Shown: positions 1 through 3,969 of the stretch, in pieces | Numbering within the stretch: the first letter of the stretch is position 1 | How the letters are laid out: each line of letters begins with the position of its first letter | Assembly: GCA_964649845.1 (NCBI GenBank) | Contig: CAZYSS010000106.1 | Location: 1 to 5,463, forward strand | Direction: 5' to 3' | Length of the DNA stretch: 5,463 nt | DNA from: RGIG3102 sp964649845 | Lineage (GTDB): Bacteria; Bacillota; Clostridia; Oscillospirales; Ruminococcaceae | The notes under the pieces: generated by a model | The model's input: the letters and a program-made list of their open reading frames with translations, nothing else | Told to the model about the DNA's origin: nothing | Databases searched by the model: none | Translations under genes and position numbers: made by a program

Positions 1-87
1 GAATATATTTATTTCTACAACAACCAACGTATTCAGTTAAAAACAAAACTGACTCCTGTTGAATTCAGAAGTCAGTTTGTAAGTTAA
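1..87 (+). CDS. IS3-family transposase (OrfB/integrase-core type), C-terminal 28 residues only
   Basis: Frame 1 is open from the left edge to a TAA at 85-87 and encodes the classic end of an IS3/IS150-type DDE transposase. A YIYFYNNQRIQ segment is followed by a lysine-rich stretch, then TPVEFRSQ and a few residues to the stop. In this family the Y-x-x-YYNxxRxQ block followed by (S/T)PxxYR/FR lies just after the third catalytic acidic residue of the rve domain and ends the protein. The protein cuts and joins the IS ends during transposition. The catalytic D, D and E residues and the upstream orfA are outside the window, so activity cannot be assessed. No disruption is visible in the part present. 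Confidence 0.85.
   Translation, partial: EYIYFYNNQRIQLKTKLTPVEFRSQFVS
36..78 (-). terminator. Hairpin with minus-strand T-tract inside the transposase 3' end
   Basis: Arms at 46-54 (AAACTGACT) and 70-78 (AGTCAGTTT) pair perfectly. A further CTG/CAG pair lies inside at 56-58 and 66-68, leaving a 7-base loop. On the minus strand the stem is followed directly by a TTTTGTTTTT run (complement of about 39-48). There is no T-run on the plus side, so it would stop minus-strand transcription only. A role in stopping transcripts that enter the IS from outside is inference; the palindrome could also be chance within coding DNA. Confidence 0.35.
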
Positions 88-123
88 TATTCAATTTCTA
101 CTTCACTAGGGTTCTTTTTGTAC

Positions 124-148
124 TGTCTGCACAATTTGGGGCAGTTCA
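124..148 (+). repeat. Terminal inverted repeat (right end) of the IS3-family element
   Basis: The sequence ends in ATTTGGGGCAGTTCA at position 148. Its reverse complement begins TGAACTGCCCCAAAT, matching the TG(A/T)ACTG + C-run + A/T layout of IS3-family tips. The outer boundary at 148 is set by the TG...CA dinucleotide rule. The inner boundary at about 124 is approximate because the matching left repeat is not in the window. Confidence 0.75.
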
Positions 149-194
149 AAATCTGCGGTGTTTTTACTTTTACACAGTTTCAACACAGTAAATA

Positions 195-203
195 TGATAT
201 AAT
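195..203 (+). promoter_or_regulatory. Extended -10 promoter for the small membrane protein gene
   Basis: TGATATAAT at 195-203 is a perfect TATAAT hexamer preceded by the TGn extension. The window 16-18 bases upstream (174-181) has no recognisable -35 hexamer, which is tolerable for extended -10 promoters. The predicted start of transcription (about 210) falls at the AAAGGA ribosome binding site (210-215), so the leader would be almost absent unless an upstream promoter is also used. The promoter lies about 50 bases outside the IS terminus. Confidence 0.6.
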
Positions 204-224
204 GCAATCAAAGGACGTGATTGT

Positions 225-623
225 ATGAAAAAAAGCTATAAAGGTTTCCGGCTGTGGCTGGCAGTTTATTGTGCAGGCTTTCTGCCTATAATAACTATGA
301 AAGCAGACGGAGCTATTGCCACAAGGCTTACACTGCTGTACACTGCGGTAATGCTTAATATCCTGATGCTTATAATAGAAAAAACTGACCATATTTACTG
401 GATAAACGGTATAACCTTTGAGGAGGCCGAAAAAGCCGGTTACGAAAAGAGAATGGAATTCGCCCATAGGCATCTTAAAACATTTACCCGTTTTACTGTA
501 TTTTATCTAGTATTCACTTTAATATGTCACTTACTGGAATTAAGTATTTTTATAGACAGCATAGTTTTTACTGTGGGATTGATAGCTGCCGCTGTTTCTA
601 CAATCAGAATCAAACTTGAATAA
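225..623 (+). CDS. Small polytopic membrane protein of unknown function (132 aa)
   Basis: I do not recognise this protein. It starts at ATG 225 with AAAGGA at 210-215, nine bases upstream. The sequence shows about four hydrophobic segments (residues about 9-24, 34-52, 89-106 and 108-127). A charged central loop (about 53-88) contains YWINGITFEEAEKAG and a basic EKRMEFAHRHLK stretch and is most likely cytoplasmic. A short basic tail (RIKLE) follows the last segment. No catalytic motif or signal peptidase site is visible. It has its own promoter at 195-203 and ends at a shared terminator, converging with the regulator gene, so it is probably monocistronic. Codon use includes ATA for isoleucine (an adjacent pair at 288-293), unlike the transporter genes to the right, which suggests modest expression. 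That it is a real gene is supported by promoter, RBS and terminator together. Confidence 0.75.
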   Translation: MKKSYKGFRLWLAVYCAGFLPIITMKADGAIATRLTLLYTAVMLNILMLIIEKTDHIYWINGITFEEAEKAGYEKRMEFAHRHLKTFTRFTVFYLVFTLICHLLELSIFIDSIVFTVGLIAAAVSTIRIKLE

Positions 624-627
624 AATC

Positions 628-655
628 AAGGTGTCTGTTTTCAGACACCTTTTTT
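628..655 (+). terminator. Intrinsic terminator between convergent genes
   Basis: The perfect 10-bp stem AAGGTGTCTG (628-637) / CAGACACCTT (642-651) with a TTTT loop is followed by a T-run to 655. It begins five bases after the stop of the small membrane protein. The regulator's stop (654-656, minus) lies inside the T-run, so on the minus strand the hairpin also follows that gene directly. There the stem is followed only by a weaker T-tract (GATTTTATT), so termination in that direction is probably less efficient. Confidence 0.85.
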
Positions 656-1592
656 AATAGAAGAAAATATTATGCATTTTATAATTATGGATTTTACTTT
701 CCAGTTTTAAGGATATTTCATCATATCCTTCCAACACTTCCACATTGCCGCAATCAAAAATAAGGACTGCTGGCACTGTGTCAACTTTATGTTCACGAAT
801 AAGCCACTGCGCAAAATCACTGTCTGCTTCAAATCTTGATATTTTCAATGCCTGCGAGTTCACAAGATAATCCATAAATTCAGCTGTCTGTAAATCATTA
901 TTATCTATATAAGCAAGATTATAGGCATAGCTGCTGGCAATAGACTCGAGACTTCCGTGTCTGTATGTAAAAAAGCCGTATGGTTCATCATTCATTTCAT
1001 AACGTTGATGAGCTTTTATCACCACATTCTGATACCGTCTGTAGGTGTACAGACAGTTAGCTACCATAGAATATGCCGAATACATTAAAACAGCAGAAAG
1101 AAAAATATTCGTACAGCCTTTTATAAATTTTGCAACAACTGCACTGCTATCTGCTACAACCCAGTTGAACAAAAGTACTATCATCCACAATACAGTAAAA
1201 AATGAAAGCATTATGTTTACATTCCAATCGCCGTAACCCACACCGGCACCAAATATGTAGTACCCTGCATATTCTGATATTCTTGATAAAATTTTGTGAC
1301 TGATTTTTTCAATTATCAGAAACAGAAACATCAGTACAGTCATAACAAGGGTAACTGTAAGCGAATTCAATTTACGATACTTTTCTTCGTTAAGCCTGCC
1401 GTATAAAAGATACCGGGAATCCACACCTAATTTTTCGCTGATTTGTTCTATAGTTTCCAGGTCTGGCAGGGCGCGACCATTTTCCCAGTTGCTGACAGTC
1501 TGTCTTGTGACAAACAGAAAATCTGCCATCTGCTGCTGTGTCCATCCCTTCTTCTTGCGAATCATCTTTATATTTTTAGCAATGCTATACAT
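654..1592 (-). CDS. Membrane-anchored XRE-family transcriptional regulator with a C-terminal thioredoxin-like domain (312 aa)
   Basis: The N-terminus (about residues 4-58) is a Cro/C1-type helix-turn-helix: GWTQQQMADFLFVTRQTVSNWENG holds the two DNA-contacting helices, followed by a DLETIEQISEKL helix and the DSRYLLYG end seen in many Firmicutes XRE proteins. Three hydrophobic segments follow (about 77-95, 123-146 and 159-182). The remaining 130 residues resemble a thioredoxin fold: a YGFFTY strand (205-210), a helix, a strand at AYID (227-230), then VDTVPAVLIFDCG (270-282) with proline 274 where the cis-proline of thioredoxins sits. The CXXC position reads HGSLES, so no dithiol is present; the domain's only cysteine is C281. 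I infer a one-component sensor that reads an envelope or membrane cue, with the last domain binding rather than reducing something. Membrane topology is uncertain because basic residues follow both TM1 and TM3. The start is ATG 1592, not TTG 1595, on RBS spacing. The target genes are unknown; the palindrome at its promoter suggests autoregulation. Confidence 0.85.
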   Translation of the reverse strand: MYSIAKNIKMIRKKKGWTQQQMADFLFVTRQTVSNWENGRALPDLETIEQISEKLGVDSRYLLYGRLNEEKYRKLNSLTVTLVMTVLMFLFLIIEKISHKILSRISEYAGYYIFGAGVGYGDWNVNIMLSFFTVLWMIVLLFNWVVADSSAVVAKFIKGCTNIFLSAVLMYSAYSMVANCLYTYRRYQNVVIKAHQRYEMNDEPYGFFTYRHGSLESIASSYAYNLAYIDNNDLQTAEFMDYLVNSQALKISRFEADSDFAQWLIREHKVDTVPAVLIFDCGNVEVLEGYDEISLKLESKIHNYKMHNIFFY

Positions 1593-1597
1593 CAAAT

Positions 1598-1605
1598 CAC
1601 CTCTC
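1598..1605 (-). promoter_or_regulatory. Ribosome binding site that fixes the regulator's start
   Basis: The minus strand reads GAGAGGTG, then five bases, then ATG at 1592-1590. A TTG one codon earlier (1595-1593) would leave only two bases after GAGAGGTG, or four after GAGAGG. The ATG, at five to seven bases, is therefore the better start and the protein is 312 rather than 313 residues. Confidence 0.7.
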
Positions 1606-1615
1606 TGTTAATCTA

Positions 1616-1644
1616 ATGATAGAATAAGCAGGGGTAAAAGTCCA
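1616..1644 (-). promoter_or_regulatory. Candidate sigma-A promoter of the XRE regulator
   Basis: On the minus strand TGGACT (complement of 1639-1644; 4 of 6 to TTGACA) is separated by 17 bases from TATCAT (complement of 1616-1621; 5 of 6 to TATAAT). Transcription would start near 1609, just ahead of the RBS. It lies downstream of the tRNA terminator, so the regulator appears to have its own promoter. Confidence 0.5.
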
Positions 1645-1660
1645 GCAAATCCAGTTTTAC
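1634..1660. repeat. Imperfect palindrome with internal direct repeat at the regulator's -35 (possible operator)
   Basis: The plus strand has GTAAAA at 1634-1639 and its exact inverse TTTTAC at 1655-1660. Between them TCCAG occurs twice (1641-1645 and 1650-1654). The element overlaps the predicted -35 (1639-1644) of the XRE gene, where an autoregulatory operator would be expected. A six-base arm can arise by chance in AT-rich DNA, so this is suggestive only. Confidence 0.3.
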
Positions 1661-1664
1661 ATAT

Positions 1665-1693
1665 AAAAAAGTCCGCTGAAACAGCGGACTTTT
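1665..1693 (-). terminator. Intrinsic terminator of the tRNA-Pro gene
   Basis: The minus strand forms GTCCGCTG / CAGCGGAC (arms 1682-1689 and 1671-1678) with a three-base loop, then six T residues (complement of 1665-1670). It begins 11 bases after the tRNA's CCA end. On the plus strand only TTTTC follows the stem, so it is mainly a minus-strand terminator. Confidence 0.85.
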
Positions 1694-1700
1694 CTGCTTT

Positions 1701-1776
1701 TGGTCTGAGTGACCTGACTTGAACAGGCGACCTCTACCACCCCAAGGTAGCACGCTACCAACTGCGCCACACCCAG
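1701..1776 (-). tRNA. tRNA-Pro (anticodon GGG)
   Basis: The 76-base minus-strand sequence folds as a complete cloverleaf. The acceptor stem is CTGGGTG / CACTCAG with one G-T pair, discriminator A and an encoded CCA at 1703-1701. The D arm is GCGC / GCGT with an AGTTGGTA loop. The anticodon arm is CTACC / GGTAG with loop TTGGGGT, placing GGG at positions 34-36 (1743-1741). The variable loop is AGGTC, and the T arm GCCTG / CAGGT has loop TTCAAGT. It decodes CCC and CCU proline codons. It has its own promoter and terminator and stands alone rather than in a tRNA cluster within the window. The proline acceptor end here starts with C1-G72, as in the common bacterial tRNA-Pro. Confidence 0.95.
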
Positions 1777-1787
1777 ACATCTTATAT

Positions 1788-1816
1788 ATGATAAATCATT
1801 TGACAGAATATTTCAA
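1788..1816 (-). promoter_or_regulatory. Sigma-A promoter of tRNA-Pro
   Basis: TTGAAA (complement of 1811-1816) and TATCAT (complement of 1788-1793) are 17 bases apart on the minus strand, with the -10 ending 11 bases before the tRNA's first base. The spacing and hexamers are close to consensus. The -35 sits just beyond the T-tract of the upstream operon's terminator, which makes the tRNA an independent unit. Confidence 0.75.
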
Positions 1817-1827
1817 GTAAAAAATGT

Positions 1828-1857
1828 AAAAAAACACTCCCGCAATAGCGGGAGTGT
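1828..1857 (-). terminator. Intrinsic terminator of the nucleoside-type ABC transporter operon
   Basis: The minus strand forms ACACTCCCGC / GCGGGAGTGT (arms 1848-1857 and 1834-1843) with a four-base loop, followed by seven T residues (complement of 1828-1834). It starts 16 bases after the stop of the last permease gene. No T-run follows in the plus direction, so it acts only on the operon. Confidence 0.92.
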
Positions 1858-1873
1858 AATAAATGATGATAGA

Positions 1874-2887
1874 TTATTCAGCCTGTTTTGCTTTAAGTTT
1901 CTTAACTTTGTTGTCAGACTGGATTGCGAATACAACCAGACCAACCAGTGTAGCTACGTAAGGGATAGCCTGTACGAACTGAACTGGGATAGACATTGTC
2001 TGCATAACGTTTGCCATAGCATCAAAGAAACCGAACAGGAAAGCAGCAACTGCTGTACCAACAGGTGATGCGTTACCAAGGTTCATAGCGGACATACCGA
2101 TAAAACCTTTACCAGCTGTCATACCACGGGAGAAGAACTGAACATAGGACATGGACAGTGAAACGCCGCCGAAGCCACAGAACAGACCGGACAGAGCCAT
2201 AGCAATGTACTGTACTTTCTTAACGTTTACACCTACAGATTCAGCAGCAGATGGTGTTTCACCAACAGCTCTGATTCTAAGGCCTGTTGCTGTTTTGAAC
2301 AGGATGAAGTAAACGAGAGCAACACAAATCCATGAGAAGTATGTCATAAGGTTCTGACCGGAGATAATTTCGCCCAGAACAGGGATATCTTTGATGATAG
2401 GAATGTTGATAAATGGCATTGAGCAGGAGTCGAGAGAGGAAGAAATACCTTTATCGCCAGCTACCATGTACAGAATAAATACTGTACCGCCAGTTGTCAT
2501 TGTGTTGATAGCAAGACCTGCCAGGTATGCGTCAGCTTTGAGGCCAACAGCCATATAGGCAAGGAACAAAGCCATAAGTACACCAGCAAGTGTACCTACA
2601 ATAAAACCAGCAATCATACCAACTACGTTAGCTTTAGCTACCAGTGCAGCATCAGCAAATGCAGCAGAAACGCCGCCGAGAACAGCTTTTTTAGCAAATG
2701 CAGAAGCTACTACGGCAAAGAGAGCTGCTGTAAGCATAGAACCTTCAAGAGCCAGGTTCATAATACCACATCTTCTTGCCATGATACCACCGAGGGCTGC
2801 AAAAAGAATAGGAGTTGTAATACGCAGAACAGAAGCTGCAAAAGCAGGTGTAAATAATAATTCAAAAATCTGTGACAAGAAATCCAT
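1874..2887 (-). CDS. ABC transporter permease, NupQ/YufQ-like (nucleoside / simple sugar type, BPD_transp_2 family), 337 aa
   Basis: This is the second membrane subunit of a nucleoside-type ABC importer. Family marks are GIMNLALEGSML at residues 41-52 after the first hydrophobic segment, the ATPase-contacting cytoplasmic loop TGLRIRAVGE...AAESVGVNV (201-222), and a GMTAGKGFIGMSAMNLG stretch (255-271). There are about eight to ten hydrophobic segments and a basic tail (KVKKLKAK). Length is slightly above the about 320 residues of B. subtilis YufQ. The extra part appears to be an alanine-rich segment around 64-86 between early membrane helices. The ATG at 2887 overlaps the upstream permease's stop in TAATG, with AAAGGAGG ten bases ahead, so translation is probably coupled. 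It should pair with that permease as a heterodimer. It is the last gene before the operon terminator. Substrate is inferred from the family (guanosine and other nucleosides in Bacillus, Lactococcus and Streptococcus relatives), not seen. Confidence 0.93.
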   Translation of the reverse strand: MDFLSQIFELLFTPAFAASVLRITTPILFAALGGIMARRCGIMNLALEGSMLTAALFAVVASAFAKKAVLGGVSAAFADAALVAKANVVGMIAGFIVGTLAGVLMALFLAYMAVGLKADAYLAGLAINTMTTGGTVFILYMVAGDKGISSSLDSCSMPFINIPIIKDIPVLGEIISGQNLMTYFSWICVALVYFILFKTATGLRIRAVGETPSAAESVGVNVKKVQYIAMALSGLFCGFGGVSLSMSYVQFFSRGMTAGKGFIGMSAMNLGNASPVGTAVAAFLFGFFDAMANVMQTMSIPVQFVQAIPYVATLVGLVVFAIQSDNKVKKLKAKQAE

Positions 2888-3969
2888 TATTCAGCTGCCT
2901 CCTTTGCTTCAAGTTGTTTCTTAGCGTTGTTAACGATGAGTTTATGTTTGTATTTAGCCATGAACATTTCAGCTGCAACAAACAGAATGATAAGACCCTG
3001 AACAACGTCTACGAATTCGATTGGAACATCGGATACACGGTTCATAACGTCAGCACCTGTTCTCATATATGCCAGCAAGAATGCTGCTACAGGAACAAGA
3101 AGTGGGTTGTTTTTGGCAAGAACGCCAACAAGAACACCATCAAAACCGAAACCTGGCTGTGTGCCGAACCACAGGAATCTGTCGTAACGGCCCAGGATTT
3201 CAACAGCACCGCCAAGACCGGCAATACCGCCACCGATAAGCTGTGTGGAGAGAGCAACACCCATAACAGAGATACCGGAATATTTTGCAAAGTTGATGTT
3301 TGCACCTGTCATACGAACCTGATAGCCCCATTTTGTTCTGTAAACAAATATGTAAGCACCAAAACATACAAGAAGACCAATGATAACACCAACGTGCATA
3401 CGCAGACCAAACATTTTCATAAGTTTGCCCTGTGTTGGGATTGGGAAGGAAGCCTGCTGACCGCTGGCTACGTCTCTGAGGATGTAGTAGAATACATAGT
3501 CAGAAATTTTCAGGATAACGTAGTTCATCATGATGGATGAAACAACTTCGTTAGCTTTGAATTTAACTTTCAGAATTGCTGGAACGATAGCAACAGCAAC
3601 ACCTGAAACGATAGCAACGATGAAACACACTGTGATAAGTGGCAGACCTGCCCAGTTTTCATGTGTTACAGCAAACCATGTAGCAAAGTTTGCACCGATA
3701 AGGAATGCACCTTCACCAATCATAGAGAACTGGTTTGCCTGGTACATAATACAGATAGCTGTACCTGTAAACAGAAGCGGAGTCATAACTTCGATAATGT
3801 TAGAGATACGTGTTGCTCTCTGGAAAGGACCTGTGATAAAAGCAGCGATTGCTTCTGCAGGGGATTCGGAAACGAATGAAATAACGATAAGTGCAAGGCC
3901 AAGAGCAAGAGCAACTGCAACAAATGTTTTAAATATTTCAAAACGTCTTTCTATTTGTTTACTAGTCAT
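2887..3969 (-). CDS. ABC transporter permease, NupP/YufP-like (nucleoside / simple sugar type, BPD_transp_2 family), 360 aa
   Basis: This is the first membrane subunit of the importer. After a short basic N-terminus it has a long hydrophobic helix (about 15-33), then FSMIGEGAFLIGA (81-93), equivalent to the FNIGxEGQ-type block of this family. LKVKFKANEVVSSIMMNYV (133-151) comes next, then the ATPase-coupling loop TKWGYQVRMTGANINFAKY (212-230) and GFGFDGVLVGVLAKNNPL (273-290). The C-terminus is charged and cytoplasmic. Length fits B. subtilis YufP (about 350). ATG 3969 overlaps the end of the ATPase gene by eight bases (ATGACTAG), with GAGGG six bases ahead at 3976-3980. Its own stop overlaps the next start by one base. 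Such nested junctions suggest coupled translation to keep subunit ratios equal. The substrate is probably a nucleoside by family, and the sequence gives no further proof. Confidence 0.93.
   Translation of the reverse strand: MTSKQIERRFEIFKTFVAVALALGLALIVISFVSESPAEAIAAFITGPFQRATRISNIIEVMTPLLFTGTAICIMYQANQFSMIGEGAFLIGANFATWFAVTHENWAGLPLITVCFIVAIVSGVAVAIVPAILKVKFKANEVVSSIMMNYVILKISDYVFYYILRDVASGQQASFPIPTQGKLMKMFGLRMHVGVIIGLLVCFGAYIFVYRTKWGYQVRMTGANINFAKYSGISVMGVALSTQLIGGGIAGLGGAVEILGRYDRFLWFGTQPGFGFDGVLVGVLAKNNPLLVPVAAFLLAYMRTGADVMNRVSDVPIEFVDVVQGLIILFVAAEMFMAKYKHKLIVNNAKKQLEAKEAAE

Larger units (their letters stand above)
1..148 (+). mobile_element. Right end of an IS3-family insertion sequence (partial)
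   Basis: The stretch joins the 3' end of a transposase reading frame (stop at 85-87) to a typical IS3-family terminal inverted repeat that finishes with GGGGCAGTTCA at 138-148. Read inward from the outer tip this is TGAACTGCCCC, the usual TGxACTG-type start followed by a C-run for this family. The stop-to-end distance of about 60 bases suits an IS3 element. The left end and most of the element are outside the window, so its full length, intactness and target duplication cannot be judged. The bases just outside (149-151, AAA) would be one copy of a 3-bp target duplication if there is one. Family assignment rests on the transposase tail and the terminus together. Confidence 0.8.

Noticed and set aside
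46..78. Hairpin as terminator of the transposase gene itself
   Set aside because: It lies within the coding region before the stop and has no T-run on the plus strand.
84..179. A short minus-strand open frame with coding-like residues (NCPKLCRQYKK, NPSEVEIEY) ending just before the 46-78 hairpin
   Set aside because: It has no ATG and no ribosome binding site, and it runs antisense across the IS3 terminal repeat and the 225 gene's promoter. The IS interpretation on the plus strand explains the same bases far better.
255..300. Signal peptide or lipobox in the small membrane protein (cysteine at residue 16)
   Set aside because: The cysteine lies in the middle of a hydrophobic helix with no L-x-G/A-C lipobox, so lipoprotein processing is not supported.
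180..473. 97-residue minus-strand frame
   Set aside because: It lies antisense within the 225-623 gene and its promoter, lacks a ribosome binding site and shows a low-complexity, cysteine/tyrosine-rich composition typical of a shadow frame.
1593..1595. TTG at 1595 as the start of the XRE regulator
   Set aside because: It sits only two to four bases from the Shine-Dalgarno sequence; the next codon, ATG at 1592, has proper spacing.
2872..3540. 222-residue plus-strand frame and similar plus-strand frames at 3530-4051, 3661-3879, 4041-4319, 4665-4940 and 5073-5414, and a minus-strand frame at 3087-3305
   Set aside because: All overlap strongly supported transporter genes, none has a convincing ribosome binding site, and their compositions are those of alternate-frame translations of biased codons.
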